From contig CM020620.1 in the NCBI GenBank assembly GCA_009829735.1, positions 20,000,020 through 20,064,019 on the forward strand: a DNA stretch of 64,000 nt, in the 5' to 3' direction. Below are positions 1 to 10,550 of the stretch, one piece after another. The DNA is from Pyropia yezoensis (taxonomy: Eukaryota > Rhodophyta > Bangiophyceae > Bangiales > Bangiaceae). Every line of letters begins with the position of its first letter. Position 1 is the stretch's first letter. The position numbers were made by a program, and so were the translations under genes. The notes beneath the pieces are model-generated. The model did no database searches. It saw only the letters and a list, made by a program, of their open reading frames with translations, and was not told where the DNA came from.

Positions 1-564
1 GACCCCCGCGGGGGGCTCGTACCGGGCGCCCCGCGTCAGCAGCAGCGGCCGGTGGATGGGCGGGCACGCCGTCACCCGGCGGGTGGGGGGCAGGCGGGCG
101 CTCCCATTCCCCGCCGCCGCCGGCGGCAGGTGGCGGAGGGCGTCTCCAAGCGGGTCCGAGTAGCAGTGGGTGGTGAGCCCCAGGGGCCCCTCGACGAGTG
201 ACCGCACCAGCGGGTGCTCCCCGCGGTGGAAGCGGTAGGCGCCCACGTCCACGGCGGGGGTGGCCCCAAACGCGGGCGGCAGCTCCGTGACGGTGCGGAT
301 GCGGCCGCCCGGCCGGGGGGACGCCTCAAAGACGCAGACGGTGGGGGCGGCGGCGGTGGCGCCGTCGCCGCCGCCGCCGCCGTCGGCCGCCGCGTCAACG
401 GCCAGCCGCCAGGCGGTGTAGGCGCCGCCAATGCCCGCCCCCACAATGACCGTGCGGCAGTTGTCGTACGGGCCCGCCACGGCCGAGCCGGCCACCGCCG
501 CCACCGCCGCCGCGGCGGTGGCCAGGCCGGCGGTGGTCACGGCGTGCAGCCGCCGCCGCCGCAT
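1..564 (-). CDS. FAD-dependent amine oxidase-like protein, 3' end outside window
   Basis: The minus-strand frame is open from an ATG at 564 to the window edge (188 codons). The N-terminus is MRRRR followed by a hydrophobic Ala/Val stretch to about residue 31, which reads as a signal peptide or membrane anchor. A Rossmann dinucleotide-binding motif follows (VIVGAGIGG, GxGxxG at about residues 42-47). After it come the acidic residue that normally binds the FAD ribose (FEAS, E80) and the PGGRIRT motif typical of flavin amine oxidases and related monooxygenases. A Gly/Asp linker interrupts the fold between strand 1 and strand 2. The start was chosen because it is the first ATG before the leader and has a poly-C tract (586-603) about 20 nt upstream. 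Family assignment is secure at the level of FAD/NAD(P)-binding amine oxidase-like. The substrate cannot be told because the C-terminal part is missing. Confidence 0.82.
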   Translation of the reverse strand, partial: MRRRRLHAVTTAGLATAAAAVAAVAGSAVAGPYDNCRTVIVGAGIGGAYTAWRLAVDAAADGGGGGDGATAAAPTVCVFEASPRPGGRIRTVTELPPAFGATPAVDVGAYRFHRGEHPLVRSLVEGPLGLTTHCYSDPLGDALRHLPPAAAGNGSARLPPTRRVTACPPIHRPLLLTRGARYEPPAGV

Positions 565-585
565 GATGATGACGCCGAAAAGGGT

Positions 586-603
586 GGGGGGGGGGGGGGG
601 GGG
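586..603 (-). promoter_or_regulatory. Poly-C tract (sense strand) upstream of the amine oxidase start
   Basis: An 18-nt G-run on the plus strand is a C-run on the coding strand, ending about 22 nt before the ATG at 564. It belongs to a recurring pattern in this window, in which several genes have such a tract in the presumed 5' leader. A role in transcription or translation is inference. Confidence 0.4.
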
Positions 604-3600
604 CGGTGAAAGAAAAGTGGGAGGGCGCCCGGCGGGCGACGGAAGGAAGCGGGATGGAAGAGAGGAGAGGGCAACAGGTTGGTCCGTCCGGGGTCACCAC
701 GGGCTCTCCCTGTTGGTGACGCCACGCGCCAACGCGGCGCCGCGCCGGCGGCGAGGTGCGTGCGGGCTGCGTGGCCGCCCCCACGCGATCCAGTCCCGCC
801 CGGGGGCGTGTCCGCGTCCACCTTGGACGCGCCGCCCCCGTCGCGGAGCACACCACCCGCAAGCCACGCTGCCCCTTGCCCCCCCTCGCCCCCCACCCCC
901 CCCCACCTCCCGGCGGGACCCCTTTTTATGTGCGCAACACAACAGCCAGCTAGCACAGCTGCAACGGCCGACGCCCGCGACACGCAAGGCACTGGTGGAC
1001 GGGGCGCGCCTGCCTGTGGCGGGGGCCCTTCCCCAGGGCCGCCCGCCCGCACGGTCGCCGCCGGGGGGCTGTGTGGCGCGGCCGTGTGGCCGTGTCGGCG
1101 GCCGCCCCGCGCGCCCGGTGACTGCTGCCCACCCGCGCCGCCCCGCCGGCTGTGGCCCCCCGCCCGAGCCGCGCCACGGCGGCAGCAGGGATGACGTCGG
1201 GGGCGTAGCGTAGCGGTGGAGGGGGCAAGGCCTCGCTCCCGGGGGTTCCCTCCCCCAGTGAGGGTGTGCGCGTTTTCGCCCGATGTAGCATATGGGACAA
1301 CGGCAAGGCCGGGGGGGGGGTGGCTGGGAGAGGTGTCCCCCGCAAGGAGGGTGGGGGGAGGTCGGTAGGTGCGTGGGTCGGGGTTGGGTGCGGGCGGGTG
1401 CCGCCGACCGGCCGGGGGTGTCAGCCGCCCTCGGGAGGGGGCGGGCGTCGGTTCATCACCCCTGTACAGTACACACTGTAGGTGGGCCCCCGAGCGGGCG
1501 CCGCCACGGGGGCACGCACCACCCCGCCGCCGGTGGACGGGCGGCGATGAAAAAAGTTGACTCCCCCCCCGCGCCGGTGAGAGAAAGACCCACCGGCAGC
1601 GGGCAACCCGCGGGGGGGGGAAGGTGCGGGTGGCGGCCCCCGCGGTGGCACTCCTGCTGCTGCACAGACAGTGGGGGGGGGGGACAAGGAAGCACAAAAG
1701 AGAATTCGGGAGGAAAGGGGGGGGGGCGGGAAGGCGTCGGCACGAGCACACGGCTGTGGCACGAGGACAAGGGGAGGGAAGGGAGCGGGGGGGCGCGCGG
1801 GCGCACCGCGTGTCTGAGGCGTTATTTCATGAGGGGGGCAAGGGGTGGCGGGGGGGGACACGTTCCCACCTGGTGTGCTGGGTGGGGGGAGAGGCGCGCG
1901 TCCACACCGCCCACGCGCGGTTGTGGGTGGAGCTGACGGTGAGGGCCGCGGCGGCCTGCTGCCAGTCCCTACCTCAGCGCACTCGCCACGCACACTCGCG
2001 CGGGACCCCAGCGCGACGGGGATCCGTCCACCAGATCCAACACTGCCCCCCACACAGTCTGGGCGGCCGCCGCCTCTGTGGATGTTCTTCCACTCCCCGC
2101 AAGGGAGGTCTGGCTCCCACACGACGCGGGGCACCAGCCACCTTGCGTGGTGCAGTAGGATCCACCCGGCTGGGGAGGGGAGAGAGGCGTGGGGGTGCTG
2201 GGGGGGGGGGGGGGGGGGCGGGCGGCCGCGCGCGTAGCGCCGCCGAGGCGGTGCCACGGCGTCCCCATGATGGGTGACACGCGGCGGGCGGCCGGCGCAT
2301 GCCATCCGGCTGCTCCAGAGGCGACCCAACCGCCCGATGGGGAGGTGGTGGCCGCCCATTGGTCCACAGTGCCTGACATGGTATGCGGACCCGGGGCGGA
2401 GGATAAAGAGGCGGGGGGGGCGGGGGGGGCGTGGGGGCATGGGATGGGGGAAAAAAAAGTAGAGGGAGAGATACGCCAGCTGCGGATGCCCCACAGGCGG
2501 GGGGTGGTGCGTGGTGGTGTTAACACATGCAATGTGTTGCGGGGGAGGGGGGGGAGGTGGACAAGACAAGACGCACCGCCCAGGGGACAGAGGGTTGTCG
2601 TGGGAAATTCCCCTGTTTCTCCCCCAGGCGCCACACTTTGCCCCCCGGCCAGCTGCCCCTCATGTCGAGGGATGGCCGGCCTTTGGGCGCTCCACGTGCG
2701 CATGTCAGCGGCCGTCTTCCGTTCCCCCCCCCCTTGCCGTCTTTCCGTTGCCCACCAAGGGGCGCGGCATGGACACGATAGAAAAGGGACTCGCCAGATA
2801 TGTACCCCACCGGCTGGAGTGGCGGCGGGCGGGGGGGGGGGGGAGACACGACGCGCTGGGTGGGAGGGGCAGCTCTGCAGAAAATTCTCGCTTTTTTCTT
2901 GTTTTTCTCCCCCGCCACGCCCCCAGAAAGAAGAACAGGGGCCAGGGTTGTCATAAGCTGAGAATGGCTCTCTCGTCGCCCTCACCCGCTCCCTCGCTGA
3001 ACGTAGATGCGGCGGACTGGGTTCCCCGTCCGCTTGCGCCTGTCCAGCCATACCTAGGGGTGCCAGCCCGCCAGCTTGGATGCGTACAATACACAGTGAC
3101 ATCTTGTCCCAGTCTGGGAGGGGGCACCGGCCGACATGATCAGGTACATAGCCGTTCCAGCCTGGCTGGGATCACCCCAGTCCTTCGCAGGACGTTGGCC
3201 CCCCCCCCCTCGGCTCCCGTCGCCTGGTCAGCCAGGTAGGCCCCCAAAGACGTGTGCGTGTCAAGCGGGGGGCCCGCACCCCTGCTCTCTCCCCACCCCC
3301 CCCCCTCCCCACCCTATCCACCACGGGGCGCGGACAACCACCTCCCGAATGACATTGGCGGCCGCTTCCCATAATCCAGTCACATAGAAGAGCGGCAGCG
3401 TTCCCCGCGCTGGCGTCTGGGCGACGAGTCACTGGCCACGAGGGTAGATATCTCCCCGTTGCAGGGGCAACGGGCGCAGCGGCACCGCGCCCGCGAGGAC
3501 AGCGCATCCCCCGCACCCCCCCTCCCACACTGGTGTATCCTACACGGCCAGGGGCGGCGGGGAGGGAGAGGGGCCCTCTGCCCAGCCCCCCTGCGACGCG

Positions 3601-4095
3601 CCCGCCGCGGTCTGGCACACCCCGCCGACCCCCTCCCCCCGCCCACACGGCCACGGGCAGCGGGCGGGCGCGGCGCGGTGCTTGACGGCAATGTATCCAA
3701 CGACCGCCACCCAGCCCCTCCCCCCCTCCCCCCCCCTGCCGCCCCATTTGCACGCAATCGTGTCGGGGCGGTGGGGGTGCCCACCGGGCAGTGGGGGGAA
3801 GACAACGACCCGCGGGAGTGGTCAGACGCCGACAGTCGCCGCCGCGGCGAGAGCCCCTTCCTCACTCCCCTCTTCACCCCTCCCGTCCCTCCTTGTCCAT
3901 CCCCACCACTCTGCGCCCAACACGTGCGCCCAACACTAACCCACCCACCAATCCAACCCGCCTGCACGCGGAAACAACAGGGACCACACGGCAGTGCGCT
4001 CACACCGGGGGTGCGCCTTCCCCCGCGCACCGCCCCCCCCCAGGGTCCACCACCCCCCCCAACACCACACGGGAAAGAAAGGGGACGCCATTCCG
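604..4095. other. Gene-poor GC-rich spacer
   Basis: About 3.5 kb with many G- and C-runs. Open frames exist on both strands in every phase, but they are Pro/Arg/Gly-rich, have no domain-like sequence, and look like by-products of high GC. No RNA gene or repeat was recognised. It lies between two divergently spaced minus-strand genes, so it probably holds the upstream region of the amine oxidase gene and the 3' flank of the next. Confidence 0.5.
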
Positions 4096-4865
4096 TCAGA
4101 CGCCGCCGGCCTCGGCGCCCACGCCCCCCCCCCCCGGGGCCAACGACCGCCGCCGCCGCCGCCGCTCCGCCGCCGTCACAGCATCGTCCAGGACGGCCAG
4201 CTCCCCCTCCAGCGCGCCCACAAACCGGGCGTACGCCAGCGCCAGCCGCGCGACGCCCACCCCCGTCGCCACCACCCCCGCCTCGACGGCCGCAACGGTG
4301 GCGGCAATGGCCGCCACGCCGCCCGCCCCCGCCGCCCCGGCCGCCGCCCCCGCCGCGGGCCGGGGACCTCTGCCGGGGGTGCCCCCCCCCGCCCCCCCCC
4401 CGCCCCCCGCACCACCCACCACCACCACCCCGTCGGGCGGGAGCAGCGCCGCCACGTCCGCGTCGGCGAGCCCGTCCCCCGCCGCGGGGCCGGTGCGGAG
4501 GAGCTCCGCCGCCGTGTCGGCGGCGGCGGCCAGCCGCGGCGCGGCGGCCGCAATGCCCGCCGCCGCCGCGGCGGTGGCGTGGGCGGCGGCGGCGGTGGCG
4601 GCGTCGGCGTCGGCAGCCGGCGGCGGCGCCGCGGCGGCGACCGCCTCGAGGTGGGGGAGCGCGTGGACGGCCGCGACCGCAGTGGCGCCGGCGGGGCCGA
4701 GCGCGCAGAGCAGCCGCGAGCGGATGGCGGGGAGGGAGACGGCCAGCGGGGGGGAGGCGGGGGGGGGGGGTGGTGGGGGGGGATGCGCCCGGGTGGGGCG
4801 CCCAAGACGTGGCGCTCGAGCGCCTCGACGCGGGATTCCAAGGCATCCAGGGTGGCCGCGTCCAT
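4096..4865 (-). CDS. Ala-rich protein with N-terminal coiled coil, frame break in poly-C
   Basis: The ATG at 4865 opens with MDAATLDALESRVEALERHV, a strong heptad coiled coil. The frame then enters a run of about 12 C residues near 4757-4785. After it, the convincing coding pattern continues in the next frame: SLPAIRSRLLCALGPAG, then Ala-rich helices, then YARFVGALEGELAVLDDAV, ending at a stop at 4096. A one-base difference in run length joins the two parts into roughly 250 residues. No GT-AG intron fits the gap, so a run-length error or a true frameshift is likely. A poly-C tract at 4896-4909 lies just upstream of the start. The first 20 residues resemble, from memory, the start of dynactin p24 (DCTN3), but the rest is too Ala-biased to confirm. 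Function is unknown. Confidence 0.5.
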
Positions 4866-5504
4866 GGCGTGAGGGGAAATGGAGAGGGGCGGGGTGGGGG
4901 GGGGGGGGGAGCAGGGACAGGGGGAAGGGGCGAGAAGGGGGGGGGTGGCGTGAAGGGACGGGGTTGGGGGATGGAGAAGGGACGTGGTGGGGGTGTCGCA
5001 GGGACAGACCGCGTGGCGCACCGAGACGACCATTGGTGCAAGGTGGAATTGGATTCGACAGAGCGATCAAAGGGGATCGGGCCCTACGAAGTCAACGGAC
5101 AGAACATGCGTTGAAAAGTCCTCGTGAGGCGAAACGCTGCCTTCAGCTTCACGCCCGCCCCCGCTGGCCCTGCGTAGCTGCTGCAGGCTCATGCCCCCGC
5201 CCGTCTTCACCCCCCGCCACCGATGCAGTTTATAGGGCGTTTAAGCACAGGCGCCCGCCCGTCGCCTTCCCACTCCCAGCCGTCTCAGGGGTCGCGACGG
5301 GTATGTGCATCATTCGGATGCAGCTCCGCGGCTTCCGTGCTTCACCTTTCCCCCCCCCAATCCCCCCCCCGGGGACAGCGCTGTTGTGCCCCATCGTCAA
5401 GGCACTGAGAGCGCCGCGGCTGGGGTGCTGCCTGCACTTGAGCCGCCCGCCGTCAGCCATGCCGGTCGCATTGCCGTCGACGACAGCGTCGAGCAGCGCG
5501 GCTG
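4866..5504. other. Spacer without recognised gene
   Basis: It contains the poly-C/G leader of the upstream minus-strand gene and mixed-composition sequence. A TATA-like tttataggg lies near 5229. No supported coding region was seen, although HEAT-like residues may begin before 5505 in another frame. Confidence 0.4.
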
Positions 5505-7570
5505 ATGCTGCGGCCGACTCCCCCGGCGGCGACTGGCATGTCCGTCGAGACGGACGACGCTGTGGGTGCGGCGGTCGCGGGCGTGCTCCCCCTCTGGCAG
5601 GCACACCTGCTGGAGCTGCTTGATGAGCTGCGCAGCCACGTCACCCTCGTTCAGAGGGGGTGCCAACGTTTTAAACGTATTTGTGTGCCCGACGGGGAGG
5701 GCGCTACGGTGGATGGCAAAGCCGGGCAGTCCGTGCTGAGCCACCGCGGCGGGTCGCTGGAGGAGCTGCCATTTGGTGGCGTCCGTCTCGGCGGCGGCCT
5801 TGCGGGAGATTGTGCGGTCGGGGCCAAGGGCGACGCTGACCCTGTCGGGGCCCTCCTCCAGCGCCTCTCCTTCGCCGTCATCGACCCGTCGGCAGGCGTC
5901 CGCGCGGCGGCGGCCACCCTACTCGGGGCACTGGCGGCGGTGGCGCCGCCCGCCGTGGTGATTGACAACGCGGCCGAGCTCTCCCGCTCCTCTTCTGCTG
6001 GCTGGTGGACGTGGACGCCATCTCCGCCGCCGCCGCCCCGATGGTGCATCGTAGGCTCCCCGAGGGGGGCTCGTCGGCGGCATGGCCCGCCCGGCCGCAG
6101 TACGTATGTGGTGTGTGTGGGTACATGTATTGTACAGAGGTCGATACGATGCTACCGTCGGGACACGGACACGGGTGACGGCTGCCCGGCTGGAGGGGGA
6201 GGGGCGAGACCAGGGGACCAGGAAGGGAGGCGGCGGCGGCTCTCCAGCCCATTTTGCGGAAGGAGATTGAGGACAAGGACAAGGGGTGTGCGGGGGGGAA
6301 TAGGCTCGCCCCCCTTCCCCCCAGGGAGGGGGGCAGCACCCTCCAGCATTGCCAATCTTCACGCGCCGTGTATTGCTCCCAGACCATGCGAACGAGGCAT
6401 GAGTGTGTGGCTGAGCGGCTGTATGGCGGGACTGCCGGCTGCCTTTGACAGTGGTTCCGCTCAGTATAAAGGGGGGCGGGGGAGGGGGGGGGGAGTGGTG
6501 ACAAGGGCGGGGAGCTGGGCGGGGGGGGTCGGCAGGGCTGTCAACGTCGTGGCTCAGCGACGCGTCCACGCGGGGGAAGGCACAGGAGGGTCCCCGGCGG
6601 AATTTTCCGACCTTGCGGAGCATGAATGGCAGCAAGACATTGGGGAAGAGGGGGGAGGGGCGGGAGGGCGCGGCAGCGGGGGGTGATGGCAGGTGTAACG
6701 AGGAGCACCCGACGCCGCGCCACGAGCAGAGACAGCGGCGGCGACGATGGCGACAGCGCCGCCGTCCCCCCCCCCACCAAACGACGACACGTGTTGTTCT
6801 TTCGATACGATACGATACATTTACTATGTCACTGCACCAGCACCTCGGGGCCACTGCCGGCGGCTCGGCGTGGCAGGGCAGTTTGCTCTGGACCGACACC
6901 CTCCGTTCCCCCCCCCCGCCCCTCTCACGCGCGCGCGGGATCGCGCAAGCCCCCTACTCCTCCTCGCCCCCCCCCCCCCAGTACCAAATGTCCCGCACGT
7001 ACCGCCCGGCCTTGGCCCACCCAGCCACCACCGCCGCCGCGCCGGCCACCCCCCCTACCGCCTGCCCCCCGTGGGCCGCGAGCACCTCCACCAGGGCGTC
7101 GTGGACGCCCGCCGCCATACCCGCCCCGTCTCCACACACATACACCGAACACATAGCGGTGGTCACCATGGCAGCGTCGTTGCCGGTGCGGGCGCTTTTC
7201 GAGCACATCTCCTACCTCCGCCAGCACCGACTGTTGCCCCAGGCGGCGCTTTGCAGACCCCTCTCGGCAATGTGGAGCTCGTTGAGGCGGCGCGCGCGCC
7301 CCCCCTGCCCCCCTGGCTGGGGACGTTGGTGTTCGTGCGTTCCAACCCGCCATAGGCACCTGGCTGCACTGTCTGTCGCTGGCGGGCACGTTCCTCCGGG
7401 TCCTCTCCGAGCGCCTTGCGTGGCAGGTGTGCGCTGCGGCGCTCACGGCGCTGCGGGCGTTGCTCACCAAGGCGGGCGTCACAAACCAGCCGGCTGCCGT
7501 CAAGGCGCTCGCCGACGCGAGCCGGCTGATGCGCTTTGCGGTTGCCCGCCGCCGCTCACCGCCAAAGGAT
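5505..7570 (+). pseudogene. Decayed HEAT-repeat protein (HEATR6-like?) fragments
   Basis: Several short stretches read like helical-repeat protein but sit in different frames with stops between. One is VLPLWQAHLLELLDELRSHV near 5580-5640. Another is DPVGALLQRLSFAVIDPSAG followed by VRAAAATLLGALAAVAPPAV near 5840-5960. Others are LFEHISYLRQHRLLPQ near 7195-7245 and VCAAALTALRALLTKAG near 7425-7480. The middle stretch matches the pattern of HEAT repeats in HEATR6/DUF4042-type proteins. The interval also contains microsatellite-like and intergenic-looking sequence. Either this is a pseudogene, or it is a gene with several introns that I cannot place. A fragment of another gene lies on the opposite strand inside it, which favours decay. 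Confidence 0.35.
6954..7152 (-). pseudogene. Orphan C-terminus of a CPR/sulfite-reductase-type diflavin reductase
   Basis: The frame reads VYVCGDGAGMAAGVHDALVE, continues with VLAAHGGQAV, and ends in GRYVRDIWY plus a short G-run tail to a stop at 6954. This is the NADPH-binding C-terminus of cytochrome P450 reductase, CysJ and related flavoproteins. Recognisable features are the CGD motif, the helix MAxxVHDALVEV, and the terminal (K/R)RYxxDxW. No upstream FMN, FAD or NADPH-binding segments were found on the minus strand up to 8.9 kb. Either it is the last exon of a gene with distant exons, or a relic fragment. The absence of any earlier motif within 1.7 kb in an intron-poor genome favours a relic. 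Confidence 0.55.
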
Positions 7571-7584
7571 GTAGATGTGGCCAC

Positions 7585-8996
7585 GGCGGCGGTGGCGGCG
7601 GTGGCCCGCCCGCACCGCTCTCGTCGCCCTCGTGTGTTGCTGCGGCGGCGGCCTGTCCGACGCGGCGGTCGCGGCCGACTCCCGTGCTCGAAGCGGCGCT
7701 TTTACCGCTTACCGCCCGACGACGCTGGCGGGGCGGCCGAGATTGTGGCGCGGGTGCTCTCGAAGGCCACCCTTTGGGCTGTGTGCGGCCGCGTCGCCGC
7801 CTCTCCCCCTGCCTTTTGGCACGGCGCTAATGGAAACGCCTCGCCGCCGCCGTCGACGGCGGCCTCGTCTCCCTCAAAGCGTTCCCTGATGATTGCCGCG
7901 ACCGCTGCAGCCGCCGCTGAGCTCCTTTCCTTTGCGTCCGCCGCGGGCGCGGGCGTGTGCTCGACGCGCCCGCGACGGTGGCGTCCCCACAAAACACAGC
8001 CGACGCAGGCAGCGACTGAGGGATTCGACGGCGTGCGAGCGGGATGCGCCTCGAAGAATGAAATTGTCCCCCCACCGCGGAAGGGCTTGTCGGCCAAAAA
8101 AAGCGGAAGTAAATAGCCCTCGCGAGAAAAGTCGCTGTCGCACAGCGGCTGAGGGAGGGGGGAGTCGCCAGGCAGCGGGTCCGACCAGCGGGCCAATAGC
8201 CGGCACCCACCGACCCGCAACGGCATAACATTGTTTCCACGCACAGGCGAACACGGTCCAGCACCCCACCGCTGGCAGACCGTCCAGCCTGGCGCCGCCC
8301 CTCTGTGGTGGGGGGGGAGTCGGCAGAGCCCCGGCCGGGCGTGTGACACGCCCATGGCGGGTCTGGTAGCGGCGCGGGGCCCCCTGCTCTGCCCTCCACC
8401 TGAGCCCAGCAAGCCACCTCTGGCGGTGCGTTTGGCGCGCTCGACGCAGAGGGAAGGCCCCCGAGCGGGGCCGCGAACGCAGGGCCTCTCGCTAGGGGCG
8501 GGTAGAAGAGGTCGCATCCACGGCCTCGGGGCTCTACTCCCCTGTCTCTGCTCCCCCAGCATGCCCCAGGGTGCCCCACCCAAAAGGGTGCGTTGGGTGG
8601 GTGCCGTGGGCGCCTGCGACCTCGGCAGAGAGAGGCGCGCCACGGTCGCGGCGGAGCGCTACGGTTAGGGCCCCCGCCGACGGCCCAGCCGCGACGGCGT
8701 GCGGGCGGCGGACCCTGCCCACGTGCGGGCGACGGACCATGCCCACACGCCCCACTCTGGGTACTTCCAGCCACCCGCGAGACGGCCGCCAATAGCTGCT
8801 GTCACTCCCCGCCTTCACCGCTACACCAAGAGGGCGTCCGGCTCGCGGCGGACCACCCGTCCACCCCCCTCCACGGAGACGCTGCCGTCGGTGGCCCGTC
8901 GCCCCCGCCTACCACCCCTCCCGGCGTCTGTCACGCAATATGCCAATGGGGAGTCGTCTCCTCTGCGCGGCGGCTCCTACGCGTCCGCGCCTCGCC
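7585..8996. other. Spacer upstream of the protease gene
   Basis: Open frames continue on both strands but show no family-level signal. The last 150 bases before the protease start are C-rich. Nothing else was recognised. Confidence 0.4.
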
Positions 8997-10550
8997 ATGG
9001 TGACCAGCTGTAACCTGGAGGGGAGGGCGGTGTTCCTGTCGGTGGTGGGCCCCCTGCTGCTGGCGGCAGCGGCGGCGGCGGCGGCGGCGGCGGCGGCATC
9101 GGCGTCGGCCAACCCTGTCGGCGGTGCTATTGGGGTCGCTCGCGCCCCCTTTTTTTCCGACCGGCTGAGCGTGTCGACCCGGTTCACCCGCGAAGTGGTG
9201 AACACGTGCTTCGGGGCTGTCACCCGCGGGCCTGTGCAGTGCCCGTGCGACCTGTCACTGGTGGTGTTTACCAGAGTACTCCCTCAAAGACTGGCGTGGG
9301 CCCTCCAGGCGACGGTGGAACGGGGCGGGACGGCCGTGGAGATCCTGCAGTTGCCCAACGTGACGGTCATCAAAGAAGTCCCAGGCACGGACGGCTCTCT
9401 GTACACGTCGATGGTGCAGTACGCGTCCATTGAGGTGGCCGGACCTGTCTCTTTCCGCTTGTCGCTCATCGCCGGCTCCTCGACTGCCGAGTGCCGGCTC
9501 GCCCAGGTGATGGTGGGCATGGAGCCCAAGCCCGGCCCGTGCCCCGTGCGCAACGTGTCCCCAGGGGGGAACGGGGGCCCCGTTCCCGCGGCGCCGTCCA
9601 CGCAGCTGCTGGCCCTGGGCGGGGAGCGCGTGGCCGACGGCACCACCGCCACCCCCGCCGGTGCCACCGCCCCCGTGACCCGCATCGTGGGCGGTCGACC
9701 CATGCCGACGGCAGGCAAGCAGGCGCTGCTCGTCCGGCTGGTCAACTCGAAAGGACGGGCCTATTGCACGGGCAGCTTCTATGCGCCGCACCACGTCGTC
9801 ACAGCCGCCCACTGCCCGGTAAACCTGAGTGACATTGCGCAGGTGTTCCCCCCCAGCGGGAACCACGGCGCGCCAGCGGTTTTGAACATGACCGTCGCCA
9901 CCGTCATCACCCACCCGCTCTACGAAAACGAACGCACCTACATACTGTACGACGTGAGCATCTTGACGCTGCGGCCTCCAGAGGGCACGTCCGCGGCGGC
10001 CGTCGCCGCCATCCCGTGGCCGCGGCTCGTCCTCAATAGCGGCGCCGCCGTGCCCGCCGACGGCGACGCGGTGCGGGTGGCGGGCTTTGGCCGCGTCGTC
10101 GACGGGGGCCCCGCGTCAGACGGGGCGTTGTTTGTGGACCAGCCGGCGCTGACGCCCGGCGAGGCGGCCGAGTATCAGCGCGACGTGGAGCAGCCGCGTA
10201 AATACCCGAATGGCCGTAACGGACCACTCCCCCCCGAGGAGGCCCTCGAGCACCCGGCGCGCCTGTGCACCGCCGTCTGGGCGGGCGACTGCTCGGCGTG
10301 TCAGGGCGACAGCGGCGGGCCAGTCTACCAGGTGGTGCCCCCCGAGGACACCCCCGGCGGCGCGCCTACGTACGTACAGGTTGGCATCACGAGCTATGGC
10401 GACGGCTGTGGCCGACCCGACACGGTCGACGTCAATGTCCGCGTGTCAACCGTAAAGGAGTGGGTCGACTCGCGCATGCGCGCCGCGTCGGAGGGGAAGG
10501 TGGCCGCTATGCGGGCAACGCGGTCGCCAGACGGGTCTGTGTCGGTGTGA
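8997..10550 (+). CDS. Secreted trypsin-fold serine protease (S1 family)
   Basis: A secreted endopeptidase of 517 residues if translation begins at the ATG at 8997. I chose this start over the in-frame ATG at 8940 because it directly precedes a clear signal peptide (VFLSVVGPLLL plus a poly-Ala stretch). A pro-region of about 200 residues follows. The activation site is TRIVGG (Ile about 230) and the catalytic triad is complete: His272 in TAAHC, Asp319 in YDVSILTL, and Ser439 in CQGDSGGP. The specificity-pocket residue equivalent to chymotrypsin 189 is Ser433 (SACQGDSGG) rather than Asp. This predicts a chymotrypsin-like rather than trypsin-like preference. The pro-region has cysteines and no recognised domain. 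The gene appears intronless. Confidence 0.9.
   Translation: MVTSCNLEGRAVFLSVVGPLLLAAAAAAAAAAAASASANPVGGAIGVARAPFFSDRLSVSTRFTREVVNTCFGAVTRGPVQCPCDLSLVVFTRVLPQRLAWALQATVERGGTAVEILQLPNVTVIKEVPGTDGSLYTSMVQYASIEVAGPVSFRLSLIAGSSTAECRLAQVMVGMEPKPGPCPVRNVSPGGNGGPVPAAPSTQLLALGGERVADGTTATPAGATAPVTRIVGGRPMPTAGKQALLVRLVNSKGRAYCTGSFYAPHHVVTAAHCPVNLSDIAQVFPPSGNHGAPAVLNMTVATVITHPLYENERTYILYDVSILTLRPPEGTSAAAVAAIPWPRLVLNSGAAVPADGDAVRVAGFGRVVDGGPASDGALFVDQPALTPGEAAEYQRDVEQPRKYPNGRNGPLPPEEALEHPARLCTAVWAGDCSACQGDSGGPVYQVVPPEDTPGGAPTYVQVGITSYGDGCGRPDTVDVNVRVSTVKEWVDSRMRAASEGKVAAMRATRSPDGSVSV

Noticed and set aside
537..1751. Long open frame on the minus strand (404 codons) upstream of the amine oxidase start
   Set aside because: Pro/Arg/Ser-rich with no domain or conserved-looking stretch, overlaps equally long frames in other phases, and runs through homopolymers. 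High GC alone gives such frames here.
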